A stretch of 33,398 nucleotides of DNA from an uncultured Bacteroidota bacterium (GCA_903834625.1 CAILJQ010000143.1:1-33398), one strand, 5' to 3'. Counted from the stretch's first letter, positions 8,131 to 17,999 are shown. Notes: generated by a model not told the origin, from the sequence alone. Translations and numbers: made by a program.

Positions 8131-10236
8131 ATGGCTCGCGATTTAAAATATACAAGAAACATAGGTATTGCTGCCCACATTGATGCGGGTAAAACAACCA
8201 CCACTGAGCGTATTCTTTATTACGCTGGTGTGAACCATAAAATTGGAGAAGTACATGATGGTGCATCTACAATGGATTGGATGGTTCAGGAAGCAGAACG
8301 TGGTATCACAATTACCTCTGCTGCAACCACTGTAGAGTGGAAATACCGCAATGAGAAATACCATATCAATATCATCGATACTCCAGGTCACGTAGATTTT
8401 ACTGTTGAGGTAAACCGTTCACTTCGCGTATTAGATGGATTGGTGTTCCTTTTCTCTGCTGTAGATGGTGTTGAACCACAATCAGAAACTAACTGGCGTT
8501 TAGCCAACAACTATAACGTTGCTCGTTTGGGTTTCGTTAATAAAATGGACCGTTCAGGTGCCGATTTCTTAAACGTGGTAAAACAAGTAAAAGAAATGTT
8601 AGGTAGCCATGCAGTTCCATTGCAATTACCTATTGGTGCTGAAGACAATTTCAAAGGAGTAGTTGATTTGATCAACTTCCGCGGAATGGTTTGGAACGAG
8701 CACGATAAAGGAATGACTTACCAAGTTATCGATATTCCTGCCGACATGATTGATGAGGCAAACGAATGGAGAGAAAAATTATTGGAAGCCGTTTCTGAGT
8801 ATGATGACAAATTGATGGAGAAATTCTTTGAAGATCCATCTTCTATCACAGAAAGAGAAATTTTGGATGCTTTGCGTAAAGCAGTTATTGATATGAAGAT
8901 TGTGCCTATGTTGTGCGGTTCTTCATTCAAAAACAAAGGTGTTCAAACCATGCTTGATTTGGTTATGGAATTACTTCCTAGCCCAATGGATAAAAAAGCA
9001 ATCGTAGGAACTCACCCTGATACTGGCGAAGAAATTACTCGTACACCTAGCGTAAACGAGCCATTCACTGCCTTAGCATTTAAAATTGCTACCGATCCTT
9101 TCGTTGGTCGTTTAGCTTTCATGCGTGCTTACTCTGGTAAATTGGATGCAGGTTCATATGTATTAAATACACGTAGCGGAAACAAAGAACGTATCTCACG
9201 TATCTTCCAAATGCACGCTAACAAACAAAATCCTATTGAAGCTCTTGAAGCTGGTGATATTGGTGCAGCAGTTGGTTTTAAAGATATCAAAACAGGGGAT
9301 ACCTTGTGTGCTGAAAAGTCACCTATTGTTTTAGAAGCTATGGATTTCCCTGATCCAGTAATTGGATTAGCTGTTGAACCAAAAACACAAGCAGATTCAG
9401 ATAAATTAGGTATGGCGCTTGCCAAACTTGCTGAAGAAGATCCTACATTCAAAGTTCATACAGACGAAGAAACTGGTCAAACAGTTATCTCTGGAATGGG
9501 TGAACTTCACTTAGAAATCATCGTTGACCGTTTGAAGCGTGAGTTCAAAGTTGAATGTAATCAGGGTGCTCCACAGGTATCATATAAAGAGACCATTACA
9601 AATGCTGTTTCACACCGCGAGGTATATAAGAAACAATCTGGTGGTCGTGGTAAGTTCGCTGATATTCAATTTGAATTGATCCCAGGATCAGCAGATAAAC
9701 CAGGTTTAGAATTTGTGAATGAAATTGTGGGTGGTTCAATTCCTAAAGAATTTATCCCTGCAGTTGAAAAAGGATTCAAACAAGCCATGCAAAATGGTGT
9801 GTTGGCCGGTTATGCAGTAGAAAGTTTGAAAGTTCGTTTGTTTGATGGTTCGTTCCATGCAGTTGACTCTGACTCATTGTCATTCGAAATTGCAGCGAAG
9901 ATTGCCTTCAAAGAGGCTTCAAGAAAAGCATCTCCAATTTTATTGGAACCAATTATGAAGATTGAAGTAATCACTCCAGAAGAAAACATGGGTGATGTAA
10001 TTGGTGACTTAAACAAAAGAAGAGGTCAACTTGAAGGAATGGATAGCAGAGCAGGCGCTCAGGTTGTAAAGGCAAAAGTTCCATTGGCAGAGATGTTTGG
10101 TTATGTTACCCAGTTGAGAACACTCTCTTCAGGTCGTGCAACCAGCTCAATGGAGTTCAGTCACTACGCCGAAGCTCCAAGAAATGTTCAAGAAGAAGTT
10201 TTAGCAAAAGTTAACGGAAAAGGCTCAAAAGCTTAA
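8131..10236 (+). CDS. fusA: Elongation factor G
   Basis: 701 aa GTPase that drives tRNA-mRNA translocation. G1 [12 protein letters not shown] (about 16-27), switch [10 protein letters not shown] (around 87), NKMD (around 141) and the [10 protein letters not shown] switch I segment are all present. Domain IV carries the [13 protein letters not shown] loop, and domain V ends with [23 protein letters not shown]. Length is standard for canonical EF-G. An SD-like AAGGA (8117-8121) lies 9 nt before the ATG. The next gene is rpsJ after 8 bp; tuf, which follows fusA in Proteobacteria, is not here. Confidence 0.98.
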   Translation: MARDLKYTRNIGIAAHIDAGKTTTTERILYYAGVNHKIGEVHDGASTMDWMVQEAERGITITSAATTVEWKYRNEKYHINIIDTPGHVDFTVEVNRSLRVLDGLVFLFSAVDGVEPQSETNWRLANNYNVARLGFVNKMDRSGADFLNVVKQVKEMLGSHAVPLQLPIGAEDNFKGVVDLINFRGMVWNEHDKGMTYQVIDIPADMIDEANEWREKLLEAVSEYDDKLMEKFFEDPSSITEREILDALRKAVIDMKIVPMLCGSSFKNKGVQTMLDLVMELLPSPMDKKAIVGTHPDTGEEITRTPSVNEPFTALAFKIATDPFVGRLAFMRAYSGKLDAGSYVLNTRSGNKERISRIFQMHANKQNPIEALEAGDIGAAVGFKDIKTGDTLCAEKSPIVLEAMDFPDPVIGLAVEPKTQADSDKLGMALAKLAEEDPTFKVHTDEETGQTVISGMGELHLEIIVDRLKREFKVECNQGAPQVSYKETITNAVSHREVYKKQSGGRGKFADIQFELIPGSADKPGLEFVNEIVGGSIPKEFIPAVEKGFKQAMQNGVLAGYAVESLKVRLFDGSFHAVDSDSLSFEIAAKIAFKEASRKASPILLEPIMKIEVITPEENMGDVIGDLNKRRGQLEGMDSRAGAQVVKAKVPLAEMFGYVTQLRTLSSGRATSSMEFSHYAEAPRNVQEEVLAKVNGKGSKA

Positions 10237-10244
10237 TTAATATC

Positions 10245-10553
10245 ATGGTTAGCCAAAGAATAAGGATTAAATTAAAATCGTTCGATCACAACTTGGTAGA
10301 TAAGTCTGCCGAGAAGATTGTAAGAACTGTTAAGGCAACAGGAGCCGTTGTAAGCGGTCCCATTCCATTGCCTACTCACAAGAAGATTTACACAGTTCTG
10401 CGTTCACCGCACGTAAACAAAAAAGCGAGAGAGCAGTTCCAATTGTGCTCGTACAAAAGATTGTTAGATATTTACAGTTCAACCGCAAAAACTGTCGATG
10501 CTTTGATGAAGCTTGAATTGCCTAGCGGAGTTGATGTTGAAATTAAAGTTTGA
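10245..10553 (+). CDS. rpsJ: 30S ribosomal protein S10 (uS10)
   Basis: 102 aa, full length. Head protein of the 30S subunit and, in other bacteria, NusE partner of NusB in antitermination. Conserved [42 protein letters not shown] and the C-terminal [13 protein letters not shown] are visible. It is the only ribosomal gene in the cluster that stops with TGA, and that TGA is followed immediately in frame by TAA, a tandem stop. It opens the S10 block 8 bp after fusA. Confidence 0.98.
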   Translation: MVSQRIRIKLKSFDHNLVDKSAEKIVRTVKATGAVVSGPIPLPTHKKIYTVLRSPHVNKKAREQFQLCSYKRLLDIYSSTAKTVDALMKLELPSGVDVEIKV

Positions 10554-10562
10554 TAAAATACT

Positions 10563-11180
10563 ATGTCAGGTTTAATAGGAAAAAAATTAGGAATGACCAG
10601 CATCTTCGATGCTAACGGGAAGCAAATACCATGCACCGTACTCGAAGTAGGCCCTTGTGTTGTTACACAAGTGAAAACATCAGAAACTGATGGGTATAGT
10701 GCTGTTCAAATAGCGTACGGAGATGCTAAAGAAAAAAACACTCCCGCTGCGTTAAATGGTATTTTCAAAAAAGCAAACACTACCTCTAAATCAAAGATGG
10801 CAGAGTTTAAAGGCTTTGAGCAAACACTTAGTGTTGGTCAGACTTTAACTGTGGATTTATTTGAAGCAGGAGAATTTGTGGATGTGGTTGGTACCAGCAA
10901 AGGAAAAGGATTCCAAGGTGTTGTGAAACGTCACAATTTCCAAGGAGTTGGAATGCAAACACACGGTCAGCACAATCGTTTACGTGCTCCGGGTTCTGTG
11001 GGTGCTTCATCTGATCCTTCAAGGGTATTCAAAGGCATGAGAATGGCTGGTAGAACCGGTGGTACTCGTGTGAAGAAAACCAATCTTGAAATATTAAAAG
11101 TTCACAAAGATCAAAACTTATTGGTTGTTAAAGGATCCGTTCCTGGCCATAAAGGTTCAATTGTATTGATAGAGAAGTAA
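10563..11180 (+). CDS. rplC: 50S ribosomal protein L3 (uL3)
   Basis: 205 aa, normal length. Early-assembly 50S protein whose long loop reaches the peptidyl transferase centre. The loop region [24 protein letters not shown] is conserved, including the Gln that is methylated in some bacteria. N-terminus [19 protein letters not shown] is typical. One base separates it from rplD, so the two are translationally linked. Confidence 0.98.
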   Translation: MSGLIGKKLGMTSIFDANGKQIPCTVLEVGPCVVTQVKTSETDGYSAVQIAYGDAKEKNTPAALNGIFKKANTTSKSKMAEFKGFEQTLSVGQTLTVDLFEAGEFVDVVGTSKGKGFQGVVKRHNFQGVGMQTHGQHNRLRAPGSVGASSDPSRVFKGMRMAGRTGGTRVKKTNLEILKVHKDQNLLVVKGSVPGHKGSIVLIEK

Positions 11181-11181
11181 C

Positions 11182-11814
11182 ATGGAATTAGCAGTATTAA
11201 ATACCAGCGGATCAGCTACAGGAAGAAAAGTTACCTTGAATGATAACATTTTTGGTATCGATCCCAATGACCACGCTATTTATTTAGACGTGAAGCAATA
11301 CCTGGCTAACCAGCGTCAGGGAACTCACTCGGCTAAGGAAAAAAGTCAGGTGAGCGGTTCAACCAAAAAGTTGCACAGACAAAAAGGTACAGGTGGATCT
11401 CGTAAAGGTTCAATTAAAACCGGTACTTTCGTAGGTGGTGCTCGTATCCACGGACCACGTCCACGTGATTACAGCTTCAAATTGAACAAGAAGTTAAAAG
11501 CTTTAGCTCGTAAGAGTGCATTAGCATACAAGGCGAAGGAGAATAATATCGCTGTGTTGGAAGTATTCAGCATGGACACTCCTAAAACCAAAAATTACTT
11601 GAGTATCCTTAGCGGATTAAATCTGAACAATAACAAAACTCTATTGGTATTGGCAGACTACAACGAGAATATCTACAAATCAGGTCGTAACCTGCCTAAA
11701 ACGAAAGTTATGGCTGCTAAAGATTTGAATACATATGATATCCTTCACGCTGACAAAGTAATTCTTGTAGAGAATTCAGTTGAAGTTATTGAGAACATTT
11801 TAAATAAGGCATAA
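11182..11814 (+). CDS. rplD: 50S ribosomal protein L4 (uL4)
   Basis: 210 aa, full length. Exit-tunnel protein; in E. coli it also represses its own operon, but no equivalent leader is visible here. The extended tunnel loop is present ([20 protein letters not shown] and [20 protein letters not shown]). Overlap with neighbours is minimal: 1 bp after rplC and 2 bp before rplW. Confidence 0.97.
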   Translation: MELAVLNTSGSATGRKVTLNDNIFGIDPNDHAIYLDVKQYLANQRQGTHSAKEKSQVSGSTKKLHRQKGTGGSRKGSIKTGTFVGGARIHGPRPRDYSFKLNKKLKALARKSALAYKAKENNIAVLEVFSMDTPKTKNYLSILSGLNLNNNKTLLVLADYNENIYKSGRNLPKTKVMAAKDLNTYDILHADKVILVENSVEVIENILNKA

Positions 11815-11816
11815 GA

Positions 11817-12107
11817 ATGACTATTTTAAAGAAGCCTTTAGTAACAGAGAAATTTACAGCTATCAGCGAGAAGCTGAACAAAGTAAGTTTCATCGTAGCA
11901 AAAACTGCTACCAAAACAGAGATTAAAAAAGCTGTTGAAGAAATGTATAGCGTGAATGTTACTAATGTAAACACCATGATATACGCAGGTAAATCAAAAG
12001 CCAGATTTACCAAAAGAGGATACTTCTCAGGACGTAAACCTTCTTTCAAAAAGGCTGTAGTTACATTACAAGAAGGTCAGAAAATTGACTTCTTCCAAAA
12101 TATCTAA
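11817..12107 (+). CDS. rplW: 50S ribosomal protein L23 (uL23)
   Basis: 96 aa, normal size. Lies at the tunnel exit, where it docks trigger factor and SRP. Conserved features: [20 protein letters not shown] at the N-terminus, the helix [23 protein letters not shown], and the basic loop [22 protein letters not shown]. Located 2 bp after rplD. Confidence 0.97.
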   Translation: MTILKKPLVTEKFTAISEKLNKVSFIVAKTATKTEIKKAVEEMYSVNVTNVNTMIYAGKSKARFTKRGYFSGRKPSFKKAVVTLQEGQKIDFFQNI

Positions 12108-12116
12108 TCAAGAACG

Positions 12117-12947
12117 ATGGGAATCAGGAAATTTAAACCAGTTACACCGGGAACACGTTTCAGAGCTCAGAATACTTATGAAGAGCTTACACCGGACTAT
12201 AAGGTTGAGAAATCACTTATCGTGAGTTTGAAAAACTCAGGTGGTCGTAACAACTCAGGTAAAATGACCATGCGTTACATTGGTGGTGGAAGCCGCAAAT
12301 TGTATCGTGTGATTGATTTCAAACGCAACAAGTTTGGAGTTGAAGCCAAAGTTGATTCAATTCAATATGATCCAAACCGCTCTTCATTTATTGCCTTATT
12401 GGTATATACAGATGGTGAGAAAAGGTATATCTTAGCTCCAAAAGGCTTAGAAGCTGGTCAAACAGTTATCAGTGGTACAGGTATCGCTCCAGAAATTGGA
12501 AATGCACTTCCTTTAAGTGAAATTCCTCTAGGAACAACCATTCACAATATTGAAATTCATCCTGGAAAGGGTGGTCAGATGGCGAGATCAGCAGGTGCTG
12601 GTGCCCAACTTTTGAACCGTGATGGTAAATATGCTACCGTGAAAATGGTATCAGGTGAAACCCGTCAAATTCTTGCAGCTTGTTATGCAACTGTAGGTTC
12701 GGTTTCAAACCCAGACCACATGAATGAGCGTAAAGGTAAGGCCGGTGCGAATCGTTGGATTGGAAAGAGACCACGTACAAGACCAGTAGCGATGAATCCA
12801 GTAGATCACCCAATGGGTGGTGGTGAAGGTAGAGCTTCAGGTGGTCACCCACGTTCACGCAAAGGCTTGAAAGCTAAAGGATACAAAACACGTACTCCTA
12901 AAAAATATTCGAACTCATTTATCATTGAAAGTCGTAAGAAGAAATAA
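12117..12947 (+). CDS. rplB: 50S ribosomal protein L2 (uL2)
   Basis: 276 aa, full length. Essential for subunit association and the peptidyl transferase centre. The highly conserved [17 protein letters not shown] segment near the C-terminus contains the histidine region associated with activity, and [20 protein letters not shown] is also intact. Nothing unusual. Confidence 0.98.
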   Translation: MGIRKFKPVTPGTRFRAQNTYEELTPDYKVEKSLIVSLKNSGGRNNSGKMTMRYIGGGSRKLYRVIDFKRNKFGVEAKVDSIQYDPNRSSFIALLVYTDGEKRYILAPKGLEAGQTVISGTGIAPEIGNALPLSEIPLGTTIHNIEIHPGKGGQMARSAGAGAQLLNRDGKYATVKMVSGETRQILAACYATVGSVSNPDHMNERKGKAGANRWIGKRPRTRPVAMNPVDHPMGGGEGRASGGHPRSRKGLKAKGYKTRTPKKYSNSFIIESRKKK

Positions 12948-12953
12948 CGAGAT

Positions 12954-13220
12954 ATGGCGCGTTCATTAAAAAAAGGTCCGTTTGTAGAAGTAAAACTTGA
13001 AAAGAAAGTTTACGCTATGAACGATAGCAAAAAGAAATCGGTTATCAAAACCTGGAGTCGCAGGTCGATGATTACACCTGATTTCGTAGGTCATACTTTT
13101 GCCGTACACAATGGAAGTAAATTCATCCCTGTGTATGTAACAGAAAACATGGTAGGCCACAAGTTGGGCGAGTTCGCTCCAACCCGTACATTTAAGTCGC
13201 ATCCTGTTAAGAAAGATTAA
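12954..13220 (+). CDS. rpsS: 30S ribosomal protein S19 (uS19)
   Basis: 88 aa. Head protein that pairs with S13 near the A-site tRNA. Typical [19 protein letters not shown] start, [21 protein letters not shown] core and [17 protein letters not shown] end. 6 bp after rplB, 5 bp before rplV. Confidence 0.98.
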   Translation: MARSLKKGPFVEVKLEKKVYAMNDSKKKSVIKTWSRRSMITPDFVGHTFAVHNGSKFIPVYVTENMVGHKLGEFAPTRTFKSHPVKKD

Positions 13221-13225
13221 TCACA

Positions 13226-13609
13226 ATGGAAGCAGTAGCTAAATTAAATAATTGCCCAACCTCTCCGCGTAAAATGAGGTTATTGGCCGATTTGATCCGC
13301 GGTAAGCGTGTAGAAGACGCCTTCAATATCTTGGTTTTTAATGCCAAAAAAGAGAACTCTCTTCGTTTAGAGAAACTTCTTCGCTCGGCCATTGCTAACT
13401 GGGAACAAAAGAATGAAGGTGCTAGGGTAGAAGAAAGTGAGTTGTTTATTAAGACAATCTTTGTTGATGGTGGTGCAATGGTTAAGCGCATCCAACCAGC
13501 TCCTCAAGGTAGAGCTCACCGTATCCGTAAACGTTCAAACCATGTAACATTGGTTGTGGATAGCAAAGCGGCTGCCAAAGAAGTTAAAGAAACAATAGAA
13601 AACGCATAA
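13226..13609 (+). CDS. rplV: 50S ribosomal protein L22 (uL22)
   Basis: 127 aa. Its beta-hairpin lines the nascent-peptide tunnel. The hairpin-bearing C-terminal half is recognisable ([20 protein letters not shown], then [14 protein letters not shown]). N-terminal [19 protein letters not shown] is conserved. The C-terminus is extended by a short Lys/Glu-rich tail. Confidence 0.97.
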   Translation: MEAVAKLNNCPTSPRKMRLLADLIRGKRVEDAFNILVFNAKKENSLRLEKLLRSAIANWEQKNEGARVEESELFIKTIFVDGGAMVKRIQPAPQGRAHRIRKRSNHVTLVVDSKAAAKEVKETIENA

Positions 13610-13619
13610 TATAATCAGA

Positions 13620-14411
13620 ATGGGACAAAAGGTTAACCCAATAGGTTTACGTTTAGGAATTATCAGAGGCTGGGAGTCTAACTGGTATGGAGGCAAGAAT
13701 TTTGCTGATAAACTGATCGAAGATGAGAAAATCAGAAAATATCTGAATGCACGTATTACAAAAGGTGGGATCGCTAAGATCATCATCGAGCGTACTATCA
13801 AACGTGTAATCATCACCATCCACACTTCACGTCCAGGTATCGTTATCGGTAAAGCTGGTTCTGAAGTAGATAAAATCAAAGAAGAAGTTAAAAAACTTAC
13901 CAAGAAAGAAGTTGCTATTAACATATTCGAGATAAAGCGCCCTGAACTCGATGCTACATTAGTTGGTGAGTCAATCGCTAGCCAAATTGTTGCCCGTGTT
14001 TCTTACAAGCGTGCTGTTAAAATGGCAATTGCTTCAACCATGAGAATGGGAGCTGAAGGAATTAAAGTGATGGTGTCTGGTCGTTTGGGTGGTGCTGAAA
14101 TGGCACGCTCAGAGTCTTTCAAAGAAGGCCGCACACCACTTCATACACTTCGTGCCGATATCGATTACGCAATTTCTGAAGCCTTAACTGTATACGGTAA
14201 AATAGGTGTGAAAGTGTGGATTTGTAAAGGTGAAGTTTATGGAAAACGTGATCTTTCTCCAAACTTAGGTTTCAACAATCCTAATGAAAAGGCCGGCGGA
14301 CCAAGTGGTCGTCCTGACAGAAGAGGTGGAGACAGAAGAGACGGTGGAAATCGCGGTGGGGAGAGAAGAGACGGTGGAAACCGTGGTGGTGGAGATAGAA
14401 GAAGAAAATAA
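13620..14411 (+). CDS. rpsC: 30S ribosomal protein S3 (uS3) with Gly/Arg-rich tail
   Basis: 263 aa, longer than the ~230 aa of E. coli S3. Lies at the mRNA entry tunnel. Standard N-terminus [22 protein letters not shown] domain with [20 protein letters not shown], and conserved [19 protein letters not shown] and [12 protein letters not shown]. The extra length is a C-terminal tail of about 40 residues made of [18 protein letters not shown]-type repeats, encoded by a 30-bp tandem DNA repeat (14331-14390). The tail should be disordered and RNA-binding in character; its role is unknown. Confidence 0.97.
   Translation: MGQKVNPIGLRLGIIRGWESNWYGGKNFADKLIEDEKIRKYLNARITKGGIAKIIIERTIKRVIITIHTSRPGIVIGKAGSEVDKIKEEVKKLTKKEVAINIFEIKRPELDATLVGESIASQIVARVSYKRAVKMAIASTMRMGAEGIKVMVSGRLGGAEMARSESFKEGRTPLHTLRADIDYAISEALTVYGKIGVKVWICKGEVYGKRDLSPNLGFNNPNEKAGGPSGRPDRRGGDRRDGGNRGGERRDGGNRGGGDRRRK
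14331..14390 (+). repeat. 30-bp tandem duplication in the 3' end of rpsC
   Basis: Two adjacent 30-bp units (14331-14360 and 14361-14390) differ at about four positions and keep the reading frame, each encoding a ten-residue [11 protein letters not shown] unit. A partial unit precedes them at 14316-14330. Confidence 0.85.
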
Positions 14412-14443
14412 TTTATTGTTCGAAAGCTAAATAAACTGTAGAA

Positions 14444-14863
14444 ATGTTACAGCCAAAAAAGACCAAATATAGGAAACAACAGAAAGGAAGAGTCAGAGGT
14501 AATGCCACTCGTGGTTATACCGTATCATTCGGCTCTTTTGGTTTGAAAGCCCTGGATACTTGTTTCCTTACATCCAAGCAATTGGAAGCAGCCCGTGTGG
14601 CACTGAATCGTTTCATGAAACGTGAAGGTCAAGTATGGATCCGCGTGTTTCCTGATAAACCAATGACTCGTAAGCCTGCAGAGGTGAGGATGGGTAAAGG
14701 AAAGGGAGCGCCTGAATTTTGGGTAGCCCGTTGCCGCCCAGGTACCATCATCTTTGAAGCAGACGGTGTACCAATGGCAGTTGCTCAAGAAGCCATGAGG
14801 TTAGCTTCTCAGAAGTTGCCTGTTATTACAAAATTTGTTGTTAAACCTGAATATAGCGAATAA
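14444..14863 (+). CDS. rplP: 50S ribosomal protein L16 (uL16)
   Basis: 139 aa, full length. Organises the A-site region of the 50S subunit. [20 protein letters not shown] start, [22 protein letters not shown], and [20 protein letters not shown] are conserved. A 32-bp gap separates it from rpsC, larger than most in this block; no promoter was found in the gap. Confidence 0.98.
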   Translation: MLQPKKTKYRKQQKGRVRGNATRGYTVSFGSFGLKALDTCFLTSKQLEAARVALNRFMKREGQVWIRVFPDKPMTRKPAEVRMGKGKGAPEFWVARCRPGTIIFEADGVPMAVAQEAMRLASQKLPVITKFVVKPEYSE

Positions 14864-14865
14864 GA

Positions 14866-15066
14866 ATGAAAAACTCAGAAATCAAGGAATTGTCTAATAA
14901 GGAATTAGCAGCCAGGATCAGAGAAGAGAGAGCCGGTTTAACCAAGATGGTTTTGAATCACGCTGTTTCTCCAGTAGAGAATCCAAATATTATTAAAGAA
15001 AACAAGAGGTTGATTGCTCGTTTGTTAACTGAACAAAGAAGCCGTCAATTGACAAACGTTCAATAA
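14866..15066 (+). CDS. rpmC: 50S ribosomal protein L29 (uL29)
   Basis: 66 aa, typical size. Two-helix protein near the tunnel exit, next to L23. Starts [20 protein letters not shown] and has the expected [20 protein letters not shown] segment. 2 bp after rplP. Confidence 0.95.
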   Translation: MKNSEIKELSNKELAARIREERAGLTKMVLNHAVSPVENPNIIKENKRLIARLLTEQRSRQLTNVQ

Positions 15067-15076
15067 AACATTGAAT

Positions 15077-15346
15077 ATGGAAAACACAATCGAAGAAAGA
15101 AACTCAAGAAAAGTCATCATTGGCAAGGTAGTGAGCAATAAAATGCAAAAAACTATCGTGGTTGCCGTTGAACGTAAAGTAATGCACCCTAAATACGGTA
15201 AGTTCATTAAGATGACCTCTAAGTTTAAAGCTCATGACGAAAAGGGTGAATGCGGTATGAATGATATCGTAAAAGTAATGGAAACTCGTCCGCTGAGTAA
15301 AGACAAGCGTTGGAGATTAGTAGAAATCATTGAAAAAGCAAAATAA
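15077..15346 (+). CDS. rpsQ: 30S ribosomal protein S17 (uS17)
   Basis: 89 aa from ATG 15077. A TTG two codons upstream (15071) is also in frame, but the ATG gives the normal N-terminus. Binds 16S rRNA helix 11 early in assembly. Conserved [37 protein letters not shown] and [20 protein letters not shown]. Confidence 0.97.
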   Translation: MENTIEERNSRKVIIGKVVSNKMQKTIVVAVERKVMHPKYGKFIKMTSKFKAHDEKGECGMNDIVKVMETRPLSKDKRWRLVEIIEKAK

Positions 15347-15348
15347 CG

Positions 15349-15717
15349 ATGATACAACAAGAAAGTAGACTAAAAGTAGCTGATAACAGCGGTGCAAAAG
15401 AAGTTCTTTGCATTCGTGTGCTAGGTGGTACCGCCAGACGTTACGCTTCTGTAGGCGATAAAATTGTAGTAAGTGTGAAATCAGCACTTCCTTCAGGTAC
15501 CGTTAAAAAAGGTGCCGTTTCCAAAGCTGTTGTGGTTAGAACCAAAAAAGAGGTTCGCAGAGCAGATGGATCATATATCCGTTTCGACGACAACTCATGT
15601 GTGCTTTTGAACGCACAAGATGAGCCTCGTGCAACCCGTATCTTCGGACCGGTTGCCCGTGAGTTGAGGGAAAAACAGTTCATGAAGATTGTTTCATTAG
15701 CACCGGAGGTATTATAA
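15349..15717 (+). CDS. rplN: 50S ribosomal protein L14 (uL14)
   Basis: 122 aa, full length. Forms inter-subunit bridges with 16S r[23 protein letters not shown] start and [27 protein letters not shown]-type motif and [16 protein letters not shown] end are all conserved. Its last codons contain a GGAGGT that can act as a Shine-Dalgarno site for rplX. Confidence 0.98.
   Translation: MIQQESRLKVADNSGAKEVLCIRVLGGTARRYASVGDKIVVSVKSALPSGTVKKGAVSKAVVVRTKKEVRRADGSYIRFDDNSCVLLNAQDEPRATRIFGPVARELREKQFMKIVSLAPEVL
15705..15710 (+). promoter_or_regulatory. Strong SD-like site before rplX
   Basis: GGAGGT, 9 nt before the rplX ATG. It overlaps the Pro-Glu-Val codons at the end of rplN, so its presence may be partly coding constraint. 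Confidence 0.45.
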
Positions 15718-15719
15718 TC

Positions 15720-16058
15720 ATGGAAAGAAAATTTAACAATCAGGCTAAGCGCCATGTAAAAAAAGGTGACATGGTTCAGGTGATTGCCGGTGACGACAAA
15801 GGAAAAAAAGGTCGTGTAGTGGAAATCATTTCTGAAACAGAAAGAGCCATTGTGGAAGGTATTAACATCGTTAGCCGCCACACAAAGCCAAATGCACAAA
15901 ACCAGAACGGTGGAATTATTAAAAAAGAAGCACCTGTTCATATCTCCAACTTAAAGGTTGTTGATAAATCAGGTAACGCTACCAGAGTTGGACGTAAAGC
16001 CAACGATAAAGGAAAATTGGTTCGCGTTTCTAAAAAGTCTGGTGAAATTATCGATTAA
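15720..16058 (+). CDS. rplX: 50S ribosomal protein L24 (uL24)
   Basis: 112 aa, normal length. Assembly initiator near the tunnel exit. The KOW motif is clear ([20 protein letters not shown], about residues 16-35), followed by [21 protein letters not shown] and the typical [18 protein letters not shown]. Starts 2 bp after rplN. Confidence 0.97.
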   Translation: MERKFNNQAKRHVKKGDMVQVIAGDDKGKKGRVVEIISETERAIVEGINIVSRHTKPNAQNQNGGIIKKEAPVHISNLKVVDKSGNATRVGRKANDKGKLVRVSKKSGEIID

Positions 16059-16062
16059 GGAG
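16057..16062 (+). promoter_or_regulatory. SD-like site before rplE
   Basis: AAGGAG with a 7-nt spacer to the rplE ATG at 16070, outside coding sequence except for the rplX stop codon. Well formed for a phylum in which such sites are uncommon. Confidence 0.6.
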
Positions 16063-16069
16063 AATTTGT

Positions 16070-16618
16070 ATGTATACGCCAAGATTAAAAGAAAAATATT
16101 CAAAGCAAATTGTTCCTGCCATGCAGGAGAAGTTTGGCTATAAAAATAGCATGATGGTGCCAAAGTTGTTGAAGATATGCATCAACCAAGGTATCGGACA
16201 AGCAGTAGCTGATAAGAAACTTATCGACCAAGCCATTGAAGAACTTACCATGATTGCTGGTCAAAAAGCAGTAGGTACTCGTTCTAAAAAGGATATCTCT
16301 AACTTTAAATTGAGAAAAAATGTACCTATTGGTACTCGCGTAACCTTACGTGGCGAAAGAATGTATGAATTCTTAGATCGTTTGATCTCTGTTTCATTAC
16401 CTCGTGTTCGCGATTTTCAAGGTTTAAAACTTAAAGGTTTCGATGGTCGTGGTAACTACAACATGGGTATTACTGAGCAAATCATTTTCCCTGAAATTGT
16501 AATGGAAAAAGTAAACCGTATCAATGGTATGGATATCTCAATCGTTACAACTGCAACAAATGATGAGCAATGTTTAGAGTTGTTGAAAGAGTTTGGTTTC
16601 CCATTTAAAAAAGCGTAA
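16070..16618 (+). CDS. rplE: 50S ribosomal protein L5 (uL5)
   Basis: 182 aa, full length. Binds 5S rRNA and the P-site tRNA. Contains [38 protein letters not shown] and [20 protein letters not shown], with the usual [20 protein letters not shown] end. Preceded by an AAGGAG site. In E. coli the S8 repressor acts at this gene's start; no matching structure was recognised here. Confidence 0.98.
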   Translation: MYTPRLKEKYSKQIVPAMQEKFGYKNSMMVPKLLKICINQGIGQAVADKKLIDQAIEELTMIAGQKAVGTRSKKDISNFKLRKNVPIGTRVTLRGERMYEFLDRLISVSLPRVRDFQGLKLKGFDGRGNYNMGITEQIIFPEIVMEKVNRINGMDISIVTTATNDEQCLELLKEFGFPFKKA

Positions 16619-16628
16619 TTAAATTAAA

Positions 16629-16898
16629 ATGGCAAAAGAGTCAATAAAAGCACGTCAACGCAAAAGAGAAAGAATGGTAGCACAATATGCTGCCAAGCGT
16701 GAAGCTTTAAAAAAGGCCGGTGATGCAGCAGGTTTGCAAAAACTTCCTCGTAACGCTTCTCCGGTTCGTTTGAAAAACCGCTGTAAATTAACCGGTCGTC
16801 CTAAAGGTTATATGAAGGACTTCGGTATTTGCCGTAACCAGTTCAGAGAGCTTGCCCTTATGGGTAAAATCCCAGGCGTAACCAAAGCTAGCTGGTAA
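16629..16898 (+). CDS. rpsN: 30S ribosomal protein S14 (uS14), zinc-independent long form
   Basis: 89 aa. The long (C-minus) form lacks the CxxC zinc pairs of the 61-aa form; the C-terminal half reads [20 protein letters not shown] and [21 protein letters not shown]. Located in the head of the 30S subunit. It is followed by a 126-bp gap with an internal promoter and structured leader before rpsH. Confidence 0.97.
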   Translation: MAKESIKARQRKRERMVAQYAAKREALKKAGDAAGLQKLPRNASPVRLKNRCKLTGRPKGYMKDFGICRNQFRELALMGKIPGVTKASW

Positions 16899-16910
16899 TT
16901 TAAGAAAAAT

Positions 16911-16941
16911 TTGGTAAGGGATGCGAGTTATTGTATATTCG
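16911..16941 (+). promoter_or_regulatory. Internal promoter ahead of rpsH
   Basis: TTG (16911-16913), exactly 20-nt spacer, TATATTCG (16934-16941; one mismatch to TAnnTTTG), then CAGCCCTTT. Same spacing and same start-region motif as the promoters before rpsL. It would drive rpsH through secY independently of the upstream genes. Confidence 0.6.
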
Positions 16942-16971
16942 CAGCCCTTTAATTTTATAACAAAGCACTTA

Positions 16972-17006
16972 GTCGGTAAGAGTAAAAGCCTTGGCTAACT
17001 ACCGAC
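16972..17006 (+). promoter_or_regulatory. Hairpin in the rpsH leader
   Basis: Perfect 7-bp arms GTCGGTA (16972-16978) and TACCGAC (17000-17006) enclose 21 nt that contain a nested AGCC/GGCT pair (16987-16990 and 16993-16996). It ends 18 nt before the rpsH ATG. No T-run follows, so it is not a terminator. It is a candidate for a ribosomal-protein-binding leader. Confidence 0.5.
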
Positions 17007-17024
17007 AAGTATAATTAACAACAT

Positions 17025-17423
17025 ATGACAGATCCAATATCAGATTTTTTAACCAGGCTTCGCAACGCGATCAAGGCAAATCATCGTATTGTAGAAGTTC
17101 CCTCCTCCAAATTAAAAAAGGAGATTACAAGGGTTCTTTTCGAAAAAGGTTACATCTTAAACTATAAGTTTGAGGATGTTGCAAACCATCAAGGAACCAT
17201 CAAAATTGCGTTGAAGTACCATCCGGTAACTAAAACTTCCGCTATCAAAAATTTAGAAAGAATCAGCCGTCCAGGTTTGAGAAGGTACACAGGTGTTGAA
17301 ACCATGCCAAGAGTAATCAATGGTATGGGTATCGCTATTGTTACCACTTCTAAAGGTGTAATGACCGACAAAGAAGCTCGTAACCAAAATGTAGGTGGTG
17401 AAGTATTGTGTTACGTGTATTAA
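17025..17423 (+). CDS. rpsH: 30S ribosomal protein S8 (uS8)
   Basis: 132 aa, full length. Binds the central domain of 16S rRNA; in E. coli S8 is also the translational repressor of the spc operon. MTDPISDFLTRLRNAIKANH start, the RISRPGLRRYTGVETMPRVI segment and the C-terminal GGEVLCYVY are conserved. First gene after the internal promoter; its leader carries a hairpin. Confidence 0.98.
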   Translation: MTDPISDFLTRLRNAIKANHRIVEVPSSKLKKEITRVLFEKGYILNYKFEDVANHQGTIKIALKYHPVTKTSAIKNLERISRPGLRRYTGVETMPRVINGMGIAIVTTSKGVMTDKEARNQNVGGEVLCYVY

Positions 17424-17432
17424 TCAATAGAT

Positions 17433-17437
17433 AGGAG
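17433..17437 (+). promoter_or_regulatory. SD-like site before rplF
   Basis: AGGAG in the 21-bp gap, 7-nt spacer to ATG 17445. Entirely non-coding and with the same spacing as the site before rplE. Confidence 0.55.
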
Positions 17438-17444
17438 AAAAATT

Positions 17445-17999
17445 ATGTCACGTATAGGAAAAGCACTTATAAAACTACCAGCAGGTGTTGATGTGAAAGT
17501 ATCAAACAGCAACGTAGTAACCGTAAAAGGACCTAAAGGAGAATTAACACAGCAATTAGATGCTGATATTACCTTAGAAGTAGTTGATGGTAACATTCAA
17601 TTAAATCGCCCTACAGAGCAAAAGCGCCACAAAGCTTTACATGGTTTGTACCGTTCATTAGTTAACAATATGGTAACTGGTGTAACTCAAGGATACAAAA
17701 CACGTCAAGAATTGGTGGGTGTGGGTTTTAAGGCAACCAACGAAGGAAATATCTTAGATCTTACATTAGGATATTCTCACCATATCTACTTTGAAATTCC
17801 TAAAGAACTGTCAGTGAAAACTGAACAGGATAAAGGTAAAAATCCAATCATCACGTTAGAAGGAATTGATAAGCAGTTAATCGGTCAGGTTGCTGCGAAA
17901 ATCCGCTCATTGCGTGCACCTGAACCATATAAAGGTAAAGGTATCAAGTTTGAAGGTGAAACATTAAGAAGAAAAGCAGGTAAAACTGCTTCTAAATAA
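17445..17999 (+). CDS. rplF: 50S ribosomal protein L6 (uL6)
   Basis: 184 aa, two tandem alpha-beta domains as expected. Sits near the factor-binding site. MSRIGKALIKLPAGVDVKVS start, HGLYRSLVNNMVTGVTQGY, LVGVGFKAT and the C-terminal signature APEPYKGKGIKFEGETLRRK are conserved. Confidence 0.98.
   Translation: MSRIGKALIKLPAGVDVKVSNSNVVTVKGPKGELTQQLDADITLEVVDGNIQLNRPTEQKRHKALHGLYRSLVNNMVTGVTQGYKTRQELVGVGFKATNEGNILDLTLGYSHHIYFEIPKELSVKTEQDKGKNPIITLEGIDKQLIGQVAAKIRSLRAPEPYKGKGIKFEGETLRRKAGKTASK

Noticed and set aside
15071-15076. TTG start for rpsQ
   Set aside because: The ATG two codons later gives the normal S17 N-terminus and sits 10 bp after rpmC.
16972-17006. Terminator between rpsN and rpsH
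   Set aside because: The stem is followed by AAGTATAATT with no T-run, and it lies downstream of a promoter, so a leader structure is more likely.
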